Below are positions 42,133 through 50,485 of a stretch of DNA of 64,000 bases, in pieces. This DNA is from a virus. Within the stretch, counting starts at the first letter, position 1, and each line of letters begins with the position of its first letter. The notes under the pieces are model-generated. The model saw only the letters and a program-made list of their open reading frames with translations. It was not told the origin of the DNA and did not search any database. The stretch is from positions 1-64,000 of IMG/VR virus record IMGVR_UViG_3300042691_040362. The stretch is one strand, 5' to 3'. A program made the translations under genes and the position numbers.

Positions 42133-42345
42133 ATGTTTAAATGGTTTAAAAAACAAGATAAGGACGAAAACAATACGGAAATGCTCGTATCAGAAATGGA
42201 TGCGGTTGCAATAGCATTAGAACAGTCACGTGAAGAAGGTTTAGATGTTGAGGTTGTAACATGGGCACTTCGATACATGAAGGAAAATCCATCACTCACC
42301 ATATCGGAAGCAATTACAATGGGATACTACGAGTGGGTTAAATAA
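42133..42345 (+). CDS. Hypothetical protein, 70 aa
   Basis: Acidic, helical (SEMDAVAIALEQSREEGLDVEVVTWALRYMKENPSLTISEAITMGYYEWVK). The pattern EALxxAxxxGYxEW is common among small phage proteins. Unknown. Confidence 0.7.
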   Translation: MFKWFKKQDKDENNTEMLVSEMDAVAIALEQSREEGLDVEVVTWALRYMKENPSLTISEAITMGYYEWVK

Positions 42346-42414
42346 CAGACCAAGTTGATATTTATAACGGAACAGGTTGTGTGAACAAGTTTACTAACTT
42401 AACACACTATTCCC

Positions 42415-42624
42415 ATGAAATATCTAATTACTCTGCTATTGATATTTACTATATCGTGTAGTCAAGATTTCAACAAACCACGCTATCAGAAAATAATTAA
42501 AACACGACCTCACTGGCAACGGAAACAAATTCCGTTTTACAGACAAGGAACATATCGTGATCGTAACGTGAAAAAACAAGCAAGACAGAAATTAATTCAA
42601 CCGCCAACAATTAATATTAATTGA
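42415..42624 (+). CDS. Small lipoprotein, 69 aa
   Basis: Signal sequence MKYLITLLLIFTISC(S) with a lipobox Cys, then a strongly basic body (YQKIIKTRPHWQRKQIPFYRQGTYRDRNVKKQARQK). Probably exported and lipid-anchored. Function unknown. Confidence 0.7.
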   Translation: MKYLITLLLIFTISCSQDFNKPRYQKIIKTRPHWQRKQIPFYRQGTYRDRNVKKQARQKLIQPPTININ

Positions 42625-42629
42625 AAAAT

Positions 42630-42660
42630 TAGGATTACAGGATTTACATTTGTATATTCA
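42630..42660 (+). promoter_or_regulatory. Promoter-like element
   Basis: TAGGATTAC, 13 nt, GTATATTCA; for the ATPase at 42684. Confidence 0.68.
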
Positions 42661-42683
42661 AGCAACCTAAAAAAATAAAAGTT

Positions 42684-43496
42684 ATGTTAGAAAATTTGAT
42701 TATTACACCTAAACGAGGTAGAGGTAGACCAGCAAAAGACGCAACACAAACTATGTCAGCATTTAATCCTGAAGAAGTTAAACTAATCAGAGGCGAATCA
42801 TTGAAATTCAATGAAGCACTATTTGTACCTTTCAAAACAGGTACCGAATTTGATCTAATTTTATCAACCGATGGTGGTTTAATGCCCGGCACATCGATGA
42901 TGATTGCTGGTGGACCAGGATCAGGTAAGTCAACATTAGTAACAGATATGTTATCTAAGTTTACAAAGCAAGGTTTGAAATGCTTGTTAATACAAGGCGA
43001 AATGGATGAAATTGGGCATTACAAATATTGCCGAAGAATGCCTTCATTTGGTTGTGTTCAGACATTGTTTTTGAAAAACCACATGGATAACGTGAAAGAA
43101 ACATTAGAATATGTTTTTAACTTAGGTTACGACGTTATTGCAATTGATTCACTTGCGGAGGTATTAGCAATGTATCGCGATCAAAACGGTGGTTCAGCAA
43201 AACAAGCCGAATCATGGCTATTGAAATTACAAGATTCAGTTAAAAAAGGAAACAACGCATTAGGTTATTATACATCGTTTGTTAATATTCAACAAATGAC
43301 GAAAAGCGACGAGTTTGCGGGTTCAAACAGGTTAAAGCATATGATGGAAGCATATTGCGCAGTTGAACGTAGCAAAGATGGACTTGAACGTTCAATGCAT
43401 TTCGAAAAGAATCGTGATTGCGATAAAGATTACAAAATCTACTTTTCAATATATAAGGACGGAGTTCATTACGCTTTAAATCAAGCAGAAGAATAA
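42684..43496 (+). CDS. RecA/RadA-superfamily ATPase, 270 aa
   Basis: Walker A GGPGSGKST (residues 76-84), Walker B YDVIAIDSLAEV (149-160), and CLLIQGEMDEIGHY between them give a RecA-fold ATPase close to RadA/DnaB-type phage recombinases. An AT-hook-like KRGRGRPAK precedes the core. Probable role in recombination or repair beside the replisome; T4 uses UvsX for this. The strand-exchange loops cannot be confirmed from motifs. Confidence 0.85.
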   Translation: MLENLIITPKRGRGRPAKDATQTMSAFNPEEVKLIRGESLKFNEALFVPFKTGTEFDLILSTDGGLMPGTSMMIAGGPGSGKSTLVTDMLSKFTKQGLKCLLIQGEMDEIGHYKYCRRMPSFGCVQTLFLKNHMDNVKETLEYVFNLGYDVIAIDSLAEVLAMYRDQNGGSAKQAESWLLKLQDSVKKGNNALGYYTSFVNIQQMTKSDEFAGSNRLKHMMEAYCAVERSKDGLERSMHFEKNRDCDKDYKIYFSIYKDGVHYALNQAEE

Positions 43497-43500
43497 AAAC

Positions 43501-43521
43501 GGGGAGTACACGCTCCCCTTT
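43501..43521 (+). terminator. Hairpin terminator overlapping a promoter
   Basis: GGGGAG/CTCCCC with loop TACACG, then TTT. Confidence 0.78.
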
Positions 43522-43531
43522 CATATATTCA
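43501..43531 (+). promoter_or_regulatory. Promoter-like element inside a terminator
   Basis: GGGGAGTAC, 13 nt, ATATATTCA; the box is a divergent match. For the gene at 43553. Confidence 0.52.
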
Positions 43532-43552
43532 AGTAAATAAAAAAGATATATT

Positions 43553-44329
43553 ATGAAAAACCATTTCATTCCTATCGATAACAAAATCGATAAAGCAATT
43601 GCATTTGCTCAATCATTAGATAACAAATCGTTTCGTACACGAAACCGAATTAAACAACCCTCAGCATATATTGATACGCTGAGTGTTGTTCAGAATCTAC
43701 AACAACAAGGTTGGGAAATAACAGGAGTATGTGAACAACGCGGTAAAGATAGAAAAATATCAAACAACTATGTTCAATTGGAACACCCTGACTTTAAAAT
43801 GATGAATAAAAACAAAGTCGAAGGTATATCAAATATCTATGTTTCAAATAGTTGCGACGGAAGAAAACCGCTTAATTTAGATTTCGGAATGTATCGTTTA
43901 GTTTGTTCAAACGGATTGATTCAACGTACCCCGTATATTGAACATAGAATTAAACATACACCGCAAAGTATTGAACGATTGCCAATGATTATGCAAAGTG
44001 TAAATAGCGCAGCACAAAGAGTCCTTAAAAGATTCGATTCATTAAAAACAAAGGAATTGAAACCTGCACAGCTGGAGGAACTAGTAAATAAAGCAGCACG
44101 TTTAAGATTTGACGATGACGTGATGGATGCTTCTCAACTACTCACTGTATATCGAGATGAAGATAAAGGAAACGATTTATGGTCGGTATATAACAGGATT
44201 CAAGAAAATTTAATCAAAACAAATATGTTACTAGATCGTAACGGACGACCGTTAGCAGGAGTAAACGATGTTAAAAGCGACATTGTTTTAAATCAAGCAT
44301 TATTTGGATTGATAGAAAATTATGCTTAA
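43553..44329 (+). CDS. DUF932-like phage protein, 258 aa
   Basis: The core NIYVSNSCDGRKPLNLDFGMYRLVCSNGLIQ matches the phage/plasmid DUF932 family (strands ending in LVCxNGL). The C-terminal helical region (RLRFDDDVMDASQLLTVYRDEDKGNDLWSVYNRIQENLI) is shared with the next gene. Function of the family is not established; often associated with mobile elements. Confidence 0.82.
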   Translation: MKNHFIPIDNKIDKAIAFAQSLDNKSFRTRNRIKQPSAYIDTLSVVQNLQQQGWEITGVCEQRGKDRKISNNYVQLEHPDFKMMNKNKVEGISNIYVSNSCDGRKPLNLDFGMYRLVCSNGLIQRTPYIEHRIKHTPQSIERLPMIMQSVNSAAQRVLKRFDSLKTKELKPAQLEELVNKAARLRFDDDVMDASQLLTVYRDEDKGNDLWSVYNRIQENLIKTNMLLDRNGRPLAGVNDVKSDIVLNQALFGLIENYA

Positions 44330-44333
44330 AAAT

Positions 44334-44364
44334 TAGGATTACAAAATCAATTATCATATATTTA
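44334..44364 (+). promoter_or_regulatory. Promoter-like element
   Basis: TAGGATTAC, 13 nt, ATATATTTA; for the gene at 44387. Confidence 0.68.
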
Positions 44365-44386
44365 ATCAAACGAAAAAATAAAAGTT

Positions 44387-45187
44387 ATGCTAGATCTAAA
44401 TTCAAACACATTCCTTAGTAAGGAGCAAATTAAATCAAAAGCAAATTCGATTTTTGCTACTAAAGGTGCTGAAAACACCTCACAACACTATTCACACATT
44501 CCAACATTCAAAATCATTGAAGATATGGAATTGTTAGGATGGAAAGTTTCTGATGTTAAAGAGGTTAAAGCGCGTAAAAACGCTGGATTCCAAAAACATT
44601 TAGTTGTATTTCGTAATGAGGAAATTGTTATTGATGGTAAAGATGGAGACACAGTATTTCCACAAATCCTATTAACAAATAGTTCAGACGGAAAAAATGC
44701 ATTTACATTCCGTGCCGGACTTTTCCGTCTTGTATGTGAGAATGGTTTAGTTATTTCAACACAGGATTTTGCTGATTTAAAAATCAGACATATGGGTTAT
44801 GACTTTGAAAAGTTACAGAAAACCATTACCAATATTGTTGAGAAACTTCCACTCACAGTTGAGTCAATGAATCGTTTTAAAGAAACACAATTGGAGGAGG
44901 AACAAATCCTACAATTCGCTAAAGATGCACTTACAGTACGTTTCGGTGAAGAGGAAATGGAACGCATTACAATTGATTACACTACATTTATTCAACCAAC
45001 ACGTAGAGAAGATGCAGGAAATGACTTATGGTCAGTGTTTAACCGCATTCAAGAACGAGTAATGGATGGAGATTTCCAATACAGTTATGCAGCCAAAATA
45101 CGTAAAGCACGTAAAATCAAGAACTTCAATCAAGATTTAGATTTGAATTCAAGACTATATGAGTTAGCTACCACATATTGCCTATAA
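44387..45187 (+). CDS. DUF932-like phage protein, paralogue, 266 aa
   Basis: Core LLTNSSDGKNAFTFRAGLFRLVCENGLVIS and ending TVRFGEEEMERITIDYTTFIQPTRREDAGNDLWSVFNRIQERVM, clearly related to the preceding gene (shared RxEDxGNDLWSVxNRIQE). A tandem duplication with divergence. Confidence 0.83.
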   Translation: MLDLNSNTFLSKEQIKSKANSIFATKGAENTSQHYSHIPTFKIIEDMELLGWKVSDVKEVKARKNAGFQKHLVVFRNEEIVIDGKDGDTVFPQILLTNSSDGKNAFTFRAGLFRLVCENGLVISTQDFADLKIRHMGYDFEKLQKTITNIVEKLPLTVESMNRFKETQLEEEQILQFAKDALTVRFGEEEMERITIDYTTFIQPTRREDAGNDLWSVFNRIQERVMDGDFQYSYAAKIRKARKIKNFNQDLDLNSRLYELATTYCL

Positions 45188-45197
45188 AAAATAAATT

Positions 45198-45226
45198 GGG
45201 GAGCTTGGACTACAAGTTCCCCTTTT
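45198..45226 (+). terminator. Terminator overlapping a promoter
   Basis: GGGGAGCTT/AAGTTCCCC (9 bp, one wobble), loop GGACTAC, then TTTT. Confidence 0.87.
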
Positions 45227-45235
45227 ATATATTTA
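45205..45235 (+). promoter_or_regulatory. Promoter-like element inside a terminator
   Basis: TTGGACTAC, 13 nt, ATATATTTA; for the gene at 45249. Confidence 0.65.
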
Positions 45236-45248
45236 AAATAAAAAAGTT

Positions 45249-45680
45249 ATGGAAAAAGAATTTGTACCTTATGAACAAGCATTAGCTTTAAAAGAATTAG
45301 GATTTAATGAAGAGTGTTTAACATCTTATCATTATAATGGAACATTAATAGATATGTGGAGTGCAGTGGGTTTTGTTACAAATAGTAGTTTAATAAACCC
45401 TGAACAATTTAATGCTAATAATAATTCTAAACTTTTAAAAGATTATATTGATAATCCTTTTACAGCAGCACCAACATTCTCACAAGCATTTAGATGGTTT
45501 AGAGAGAAGTATAATTTACATGGGATAGTTTCATATTACGGAAAAAATCAATGGGATATAGAACTACTTGATTACAAAGGAAACCAATTAGTTGAAATAG
45601 AAAACAACACATTTTGGACTTATGAAGAAGCAGAACTTGCTTGTTTAAATAAACTAATTGAAATTATAAAACAGAAATAA
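45249..45680 (+). CDS. PYEQALALKELGF-family protein, 143 aa
   Basis: Paralogue of the protein at 10291: EFVPYEQALALKELGFNEEC, QAFRWFREKY, YEEAELACLNKLIEI. About 24 residues longer, with an extra Asn/Ser-rich middle. Function unknown. The stop overlaps the next ATG by one base. Confidence 0.78.
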   Translation: MEKEFVPYEQALALKELGFNEECLTSYHYNGTLIDMWSAVGFVTNSSLINPEQFNANNNSKLLKDYIDNPFTAAPTFSQAFRWFREKYNLHGIVSYYGKNQWDIELLDYKGNQLVEIENNTFWTYEEAELACLNKLIEIIKQK

Positions 45681-45856
45681 TGGAAGAAGAATTTACACCA
45701 CCATCACAGGTAAACAGATTGGAAATAATCAATCACGCCAAAAACGATAAACCAGTAGGACGAATCCTTACTTTGTATAAGGAATTAGGACATTTTGAAC
45801 ACATTGAAGTAGTATATCAAGATAACGGAAAAACATTAAAAATATTTTTAGGATGA
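45680..45856 (+). CDS. Hypothetical protein, 58 aa
   Basis: TAATG overlap with the previous gene. Small mixed protein (RILTLYKELGHFEHIEVVYQDNGKTLKIFLG). Unknown. Confidence 0.62.
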   Translation: MEEEFTPPSQVNRLEIINHAKNDKPVGRILTLYKELGHFEHIEVVYQDNGKTLKIFLG

Positions 45857-46011
45857 TAATAAGCATTATTGGAGGTACAGCAATTGTATTAAGTTTGATT
45901 GTACCATATTTTATAAAAAATAAACGAACCGGAAATTTTATTGGAGCAGTACTAGCTGCTTTTGCTTGTGGTTTGTTTTTAGGTGAATTAATTACTAAAT
46001 ATTTTTCATAA
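45853..46011 (+). CDS. Small membrane protein, 52 aa
   Basis: ATGA overlaps on both sides. Two hydrophobic segments (MIISIIGGTAIVLSLIVPYF and IGAVLAAFACGLFLGELI) separated by a basic loop. Unknown membrane role. Confidence 0.65.
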   Translation: MIISIIGGTAIVLSLIVPYFIKNKRTGNFIGAVLAAFACGLFLGELITKYFS

Positions 46012-46346
46012 TGAGCGGAGGAGCATTTGATTATAATCAATCTCGCATTCAATATATAATTGAAGGCATTGAAGAGGAAATTGAAAAAAATGGAAAGAAA
46101 ATCGACTACGAACCGGGATACAAAAGATATGAATGGGAATCAGAATACCATTACGAATATCCACCTGACATTATTGAGGAATTTAAAAATGGAATACGCA
46201 TACTAAAACAAGCATATGTCTATGCTCAGCGAATTGATTGGCTACTATCAGGAGATGATAGAGAAGATTCATTTCGTAAACGATTGAAAGAGGATTTAGC
46301 ACAATTAAACCCACCTACTTTTTGGGGTGAAGAAAGCGGATACTAG
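46011..46346 (+). CDS. Conserved phage protein, 111 aa
   Basis: MSGGAFDYNQSRIQYIIEGIEEEIEKNG opens it; I recognise this N-terminus from many phage and plasmid proteins of unknown function. Helical, acidic; WLLSGDDREDSFRKRLKEDL near the end. The stop TAG begins the next promoter box. Confidence 0.78.
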   Translation: MSGGAFDYNQSRIQYIIEGIEEEIEKNGKKIDYEPGYKRYEWESEYHYEYPPDIIEEFKNGIRILKQAYVYAQRIDWLLSGDDREDSFRKRLKEDLAQLNPPTFWGEESGY

Positions 46347-46374
46347 GATTACAAAATCTTTAGTTGTATATTTA
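46344..46374 (+). promoter_or_regulatory. Promoter-like element
   Basis: TAGGATTAC, 13 nt, GTATATTTA; 15 nt before the ATG at 46390. Confidence 0.7.
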
Positions 46375-46389
46375 GGTAAATAAAAAATT

Positions 46390-46755
46390 ATGGAAAGAAT
46401 AGAAATTAATGGAGTATGGTATGTTAAAGAAGATACCATACAAAAAGAAAGTACTATATTAGAGCCTACTCATTTTGAAGGATACTCTGTAGAAAATGAT
46501 GATTTTATTTTTGAAGCAACTATTATATTTAAAGATGATGGTACTCCTTATTATGGTATTACTATTGAATGTACTGATAAAAGATTCCCAGATAGGAATA
46601 ATTGGAAAGTAGAACATTGGGATAATGATAATTGGTTAAGAGGTATATTAAACAATAATCCTGATTCATGGAAAGAATTACCTGAAATGAGTAGTGGAGA
46701 TATTCATTTTTTACAAACATTTTTACAATATTTAAAAGATAAAGAATGGTTATGA
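46390..46755 (+). CDS. Hypothetical protein, 121 aa
   Basis: Strand-rich centre (FIFEATIIFKDDGTPYYGITIECTDKRFPDRNNWKVEHWDND) with many Trp. Overlaps the next start by four bases. Unknown. Confidence 0.72.
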   Translation: MERIEINGVWYVKEDTIQKESTILEPTHFEGYSVENDDFIFEATIIFKDDGTPYYGITIECTDKRFPDRNNWKVEHWDNDNWLRGILNNNPDSWKELPEMSSGDIHFLQTFLQYLKDKEWL

Positions 46756-47000
46756 AAGAAACACTTGAAGAAGCTGCTGAAAAGTATGCTAAACAATTTG
46801 ATTATGCAGAAGATTCTTCACCACCAATAGATTTTGTTGAAGGTGCTAAATGGCAACAAGAAAGAATGTATAGTGAGGAAGAAGTATTAGAGTTATTACT
46901 AAAACATCAATCTGATTATAGGAGTTCCGTAAGAAATACATCTCCTTTGGATTGGAGTTTTGATATTAAAGATTGGTTTGAACAATTTAAAAAGAAATAA
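46752..47000 (+). CDS. ETLEEAA-family protein, 82 aa
   Basis: Opens MKETLEEAAEKYAKQF and contains FVEGAKWQQERMYSEEEV and the ending WFEQFKKK. The same three blocks occur at 48481 and 54215, and parts at 47002 and 47813. A phage-specific small family of unknown function; the GAKWQQ block is also widespread in Bacteroidota phages. Confidence 0.76.
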   Translation: MKETLEEAAEKYAKQFDYAEDSSPPIDFVEGAKWQQERMYSEEEVLELLLKHQSDYRSSVRNTSPLDWSFDIKDWFEQFKKK

Positions 47001-47001
47001 A

Positions 47002-47214
47002 ATGGGAAATCTAAAACAAAAACTTACCACTGAGGAATGGGACGAATTAATAATCTATACTAAACCAGGATTTGTTGAAAAACGGATTGAATTATCTATT
47101 CAAGAGGCAGCAGAAAAATACACATCAACATCTTTTAACAAACAAGATCTGTATGATGGGTTTATAGCTGGAGCAAAATGGATGATGGAAAACATTAAAA
47201 CAAACTCAAAATGA
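47002..47214 (+). CDS. ETLEEAA-related protein, 70 aa
   Basis: The C-terminal half (IQEAAEKYTSTSFNKQDLYDGFIAGAKWMMENIK) matches the family; the N-terminal half differs. ATG follows the AAAAAGAAATAAA of the previous stop. The last bases overlap the next gene. Confidence 0.7.
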   Translation: MGNLKQKLTTEEWDELIIYTKPGFVEKRIELSIQEAAEKYTSTSFNKQDLYDGFIAGAKWMMENIKTNSK

Positions 47215-47510
47215 CAGCAGACGAATTCAACACCAAATATAAAGACTATTTAGAGGAAGGACATTACGGACTAGATATAGACATTCCATCCATAACTAAA
47301 TATCTAGATGAAATATTTCAGGGCCTAATTAAAATACCTGGATTTCAATATTCACAAATAAAAGATAAATACTCTAATTGTAGATTCTATACTAACTTAC
47401 TTGAGGTATTAGGACATAAATTAGGAGCAATTGTATCAAATGAGGTGGAACGTAGAGTTTCTATGATGATGGAAGTATATTATGATCACTTAAATTATAA
47501 GAAAGATTAG
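47211..47510 (+). CDS. Hypothetical protein, 99 aa
   Basis: Helical; ADEFNTKYKDYLEEGHYGLDIDIPSITKYLDEIFQGLIKIPGFQYSQIK. The opening resembles the small family of proteins seen in GAKWQQ gene clusters. Stop TAG begins the next box. Confidence 0.7.
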   Translation: MTADEFNTKYKDYLEEGHYGLDIDIPSITKYLDEIFQGLIKIPGFQYSQIKDKYSNCRFYTNLLEVLGHKLGAIVSNEVERRVSMMMEVYYDHLNYKKD

Positions 47511-47538
47511 GAATGCAAAATCTTTAATTGTATATTTA
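47508..47538 (+). promoter_or_regulatory. Promoter-like element
   Basis: TAGGAATGC, 13 nt, GTATATTTA; 14 nt before the ATG at 47553. Confidence 0.65.
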
Positions 47539-47552
47539 AAATAAAAAAGGTT

Positions 47553-47816
47553 ATGAACGATTGGTCAGCATTTAATGTAAAGTATTTAGCGGTACCATTT
47601 ACTATGTTGGTATTTGGTGTAGTAATAGGATTTGGTATATCCGATTCCAAAAAGAAACCAACTAAAAAATACCCAATAGAAGTACAAACTCATTGGTCAA
47701 CAGATCAAGGTGCATCTTATCCAATTATGGAAGCAGATAGTGTTATAGGTGATACTATATACAAAGATGGTATTAGTATAGTAAATAAAAACATTTTAAA
47801 TATAACATTTAAATGA
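47553..47816 (+). CDS. Single-pass membrane protein, 87 aa
   Basis: One membrane span (about residues 9-29: VKYLAVPFTMLVFGVVIGFGI) and a polar C-terminal domain. Overlaps the next gene by four bases. Unknown. Confidence 0.7.
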   Translation: MNDWSAFNVKYLAVPFTMLVFGVVIGFGISDSKKKPTKKYPIEVQTHWSTDQGASYPIMEADSVIGDTIYKDGISIVNKNILNITFK

Positions 47817-48484
47817 AAAACATACACGTAATAAACCAAAACATCTACATCACTAATGATGAAGAAATTAAAGAAGGGGATTGGGTTATTTATAAAAATA
47901 AAGTTTTTAAGATAGGAATAGGTGATAATGAACTTTTTCATTTAAGTAAAAAAATCATCCTAACAACAGACCAAGATTTAATCAAAGATGGTGTACAAGC
48001 TATTGAAGATGATTTTCTTGAATGGTTTGTCCAAAATCCAAGTTGTGAGGAGGTTGAAGTACAATGCAGATATAATTTTTATGCAGGTCAAGATTTAACA
48101 CATTACAAAATAATCATTCCAAAAGAATCTAAACTAATTAATAACTGTCCTAAGTGTGGTTTAGATTTAATCATAAGAGAACATTGTACACCAATTTGTA
48201 CAGATATTGATTGCCGTGGTATTATACTTAGTAATGAAACATTAAGAGAATGGGCATCAAAAAAAGAATCTAAACAAGAAACACTTGAAGAAGCAATGGA
48301 AAGTTATTTAGATTCTCCTACGCCCCACTCATACAAAAGAGCAGTAAAATTTGGTGCTAATTGGCAACAAAAACAGATATTAGAATTTCTTTATTTAGAA
48401 ATAACAGAACGTAGAGATTATTCAGCATCTAAAATGTGTGAAAAGGTAATAGAGTTTATTGAACAATTAAATACTAAGAAATGA
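47813..48484 (+). CDS. Zinc-finger/ETLEEAA fusion protein, 223 aa
   Basis: The N-terminal part is strand-rich; LINNCPKCGLDLIIREHCTPICTDIDCRGI is a zinc finger with two CxxC-type pairs. From residue about 155 it continues SKQETLEEAMESYLDSPTPHSYKRAVKFGANWQQKQILEF, the ETLEEAA family block. So the protein looks like a fusion of a zinc domain with the family. Overlaps the next start. Confidence 0.75.
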   Translation: MKNIHVINQNIYITNDEEIKEGDWVIYKNKVFKIGIGDNELFHLSKKIILTTDQDLIKDGVQAIEDDFLEWFVQNPSCEEVEVQCRYNFYAGQDLTHYKIIIPKESKLINNCPKCGLDLIIREHCTPICTDIDCRGIILSNETLREWASKKESKQETLEEAMESYLDSPTPHSYKRAVKFGANWQQKQILEFLYLEITERRDYSASKMCEKVIEFIEQLNTKK

Positions 48485-48744
48485 AAGAAACACTTGAAGA
48501 AGCTGCTGCTAGACATTTTAATAAAGAAGATTTAGTTGAAGGTGTTAATATTCAATATGTACTTCAATGTGCTTTTATTGAAGGTGCTAAATGGCAACAA
48601 GAAAGAATGTATAGTGAGGCAATTGAGTTTGCTGAGTGGATTAGAATTAAAGATTTCCAAACTGCATCTAAAGATAATTGGATTGGTTTAGATATGAAAT
48701 ACTTTACAACAGAAGAATTGTTTGAACAATTTAAAAAGAAATAA
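48481..48744 (+). CDS. ETLEEAA-family protein, 87 aa
   Basis: MKETLEEAAARHFNKEDL ... FIEGAKWQQERMYSEAIEFAEWI ... TEELFEQFKKK. Same family as 46752 and 54215. Confidence 0.76.
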   Translation: MKETLEEAAARHFNKEDLVEGVNIQYVLQCAFIEGAKWQQERMYSEAIEFAEWIRIKDFQTASKDNWIGLDMKYFTTEELFEQFKKK

Positions 48745-48745
48745 T

Positions 48746-48943
48746 ATGAAGCAAACAGCAGTTGAGTGGTTGGTTGAAAGTTTAACGGAATTAGGTGTTG
48801 ATTTATTAAGTCATAACTTAGAGATTCAACAAGCCAAAGCAATGGAGAAGGAGCAGCATCAGCAAACTGCAGCACACTTTTTTCCTACATCATTAAAGAA
48901 AGAAGATTTTGAACAATATTATACAGAAACTTATGAAAAATGA
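48746..48943 (+). CDS. Hypothetical protein, 65 aa
   Basis: Opens MKQTAVEWLVESLTELGVDLLSHNLEIQQAKAMEKEQH, an AVEWL-type opening common in small phage proteins of this group. ATG chosen after the previous stop. Overlaps the next gene by four bases. Unknown. Confidence 0.7.
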   Translation: MKQTAVEWLVESLTELGVDLLSHNLEIQQAKAMEKEQHQQTAAHFFPTSLKKEDFEQYYTETYEK

Positions 48944-49143
48944 ACATAGGACAGGAAAGAATAATAAAGAAATACGCTTGGTTACCAACTTGGGTTTGGG
49001 TTGGGAAACAAGGAAATAAAGATAAGTGGATTTGGTTGAGACCATTTTACGAAAAACAAAAATATGTTAAGTGGAATGATTGGCAGGAAGGTGTGGGAGA
49101 CCATTGGAAGACAAGTTGGAAATGTGAACGTCAATATATTTAA
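48940..49143 (+). CDS. Trp-rich protein, 67 aa
   Basis: Nine Trp in 67 residues (KYAWLPTWVWVGKQGNKDKWIWLRPFYEKQKYVKWNDWQEG). Unknown; a compact beta structure with a Trp core is possible. Confidence 0.68.
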   Translation: MNIGQERIIKKYAWLPTWVWVGKQGNKDKWIWLRPFYEKQKYVKWNDWQEGVGDHWKTSWKCERQYI

Positions 49144-49161
49144 AATTATAACAAATAAACT

Positions 49162-49527
49162 ATGGCAATATTCGGAAGTAGTTGGAAAGAAGATAGTGAA
49201 GACGAAATCAATATGTTTTCACATTGGAAAGATGATGAAGATGACTCTGGTCCTGAACCAAACGAGGCACTAAAAGTAGCTAAAGAAAGATATGATGCAA
49301 TGCTTGATGCTAAACCACCTTACGTAAGTGATGATTTTCAAATTGGACCTGATGGTGCATATGAGGATGTAAGTGATTGGGATATAACATTAATGGATGG
49401 AATTGAGTACGAAAGTTGGGATGAAATATATGAAGACTATGTTGGTGAGGCAGATCTACACGAGTTTTTACAATGGCTAAAGGAAAATTTTCAAGTACCT
49501 AATAAACTAGGACCACAAAATTCTTAA
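49162..49527 (+). CDS. Acidic protein, 121 aa
   Basis: Highly acidic (EDSEDEINMFSHWKDDEDDSGPEPNE ... GAYEDVSDWDITLMDGIEYESWDEIYEDYVGEADLHEFLQWL). Low-pI proteins of phages can mimic DNA or block host factors; no family found. Confidence 0.7.
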   Translation: MAIFGSSWKEDSEDEINMFSHWKDDEDDSGPEPNEALKVAKERYDAMLDAKPPYVSDDFQIGPDGAYEDVSDWDITLMDGIEYESWDEIYEDYVGEADLHEFLQWLKENFQVPNKLGPQNS

Positions 49528-49538
49528 TTGTATATTTA
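49508..49538 (+). promoter_or_regulatory. Promoter-like element
   Basis: TAGGACCAC, 13 nt, GTATATTTA; 13 nt before the ATG at 49552. The box lies inside the end of the previous gene. Confidence 0.66.
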
Positions 49539-49551
49539 AAATAAAAAAGTT

Positions 49552-49806
49552 ATGATATTTACAGGCAAATCAGCAGATGGTTCAGATGCAAAGGAAGTTG
49601 AAGGTATGTATATGCATCCCGATGGAGAACAATGGTCAAATCAACCATGGATCATAACAAAAGAGGACAAAATGTATTGGGAAATACGTGACCATATTGA
49701 TGGTAAACGATCACTACAAGACGAATACGATTTAGTTAAAGCAAAGAAATCCACATTAAGTAGAGCACTACGTGATTTTTTAATTAAATTTATGGATGAG
49801 GGTTAA
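49552..49806 (+). CDS. Hypothetical protein, 84 aa
   Basis: MIFTGKSADGSDAKEVEGMYMHPDGEQWSNQPWIITKED, then helical KSTLSRALRDFLIKF. Unknown. Confidence 0.7.
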   Translation: MIFTGKSADGSDAKEVEGMYMHPDGEQWSNQPWIITKEDKMYWEIRDHIDGKRSLQDEYDLVKAKKSTLSRALRDFLIKFMDEG

Positions 49807-49807
49807 T

Positions 49808-49838
49808 TAGGATTACAAAACCTTTAATTGTATATTTA
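49808..49838 (+). promoter_or_regulatory. Promoter-like element
   Basis: TAGGATTAC, 13 nt, GTATATTTA; 16 nt before the ATG at 49855. Confidence 0.7.
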
Positions 49839-49854
49839 AATAAAAATAAGAGTT

Positions 49855-50070
49855 ATGACGCCAAAAGAAAAAGCAGATGAATTATTTAGAAAAATGTATC
49901 AAGTACGTTCTGTAGCGGCAAGTGATATTACTAAACATTTTGCAAAACAAAGTGCATTAATTGCAGTTGATGAGATTATAAAAGAATATGGAACATATTT
50001 CAAAGTAGAAGTAGAAGGTAAATATGTATCTTATTGGCAACAAGTTAAACAAGAAATTGAGAAACTATGA
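49855..50070 (+). CDS. MTPKEKA tandem protein 1, 71 aa
   Basis: MTPKEKADELFRKMYQV ... AKQSALIAVDEIIKEYG ... YWQQVKQEIEKL. First of three tandem paralogues (49855, 50067, 50276), each overlapping the next by four bases. The family (MTPKEKAxEL ... KxCALIAVDEI ... YWxxVKxEI) is widespread in Bacteroidota phages, with no known function. Confidence 0.78.
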   Translation: MTPKEKADELFRKMYQVRSVAASDITKHFAKQSALIAVDEIIKEYGTYFKVEVEGKYVSYWQQVKQEIEKL

Positions 50071-50279
50071 CACCAAAAGAAAAAGCAGATGATTTACTGA
50101 AGAAAATGCTAGGTAAAAATCCAAACATCCAAGACGGAGTTTCAGCCATAGATACTATACAAGCTAAACTATGCGCTTTAGTAGCAGTTGATGAAATAAT
50201 GAGCACCACTGATGCGGAAGACCATATTATTTTGTATAACTATTGGCAAAAAGTAAGAAATGAAATTGAGAAACTATGA
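50067..50279 (+). CDS. MTPKEKA tandem protein 2, 70 aa
   Basis: MTPKEKADDLLKKMLGK ... AKLCALVAVDEIM ... YWQKVRNEIEKL. Second copy of the tandem family. Confidence 0.78.
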   Translation: MTPKEKADDLLKKMLGKNPNIQDGVSAIDTIQAKLCALVAVDEIMSTTDAEDHIILYNYWQKVRNEIEKL

Positions 50280-50485
50280 CACCAAAAGAAAAAGCAGAAC
50301 AATTAGTACACACATACCGAATGCTATTTATGGATGTTGGGGGCGATTATGGGGAGGAAATACTAGTGTCTGTATTATCTAAACAGTGTGCTTTAATAGC
50401 AGTTAAAGAAATAAGATACACCCATTACGATGCAATAACTACAATGTGGTGGAATGATGTAGAACAAGAAATAAATAAGTTATGA
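50276..50485 (+). CDS. MTPKEKA tandem protein 3, 69 aa
   Basis: MTPKEKAEQLVHTYRML ... SKQCALIAVKEIRY ... WWNDVEQEINKL. Third copy, the most diverged. Overlaps the phosphoesterase gene by four bases. Confidence 0.78.
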   Translation: MTPKEKAEQLVHTYRMLFMDVGGDYGEEILVSVLSKQCALIAVKEIRYTHYDAITTMWWNDVEQEINKL

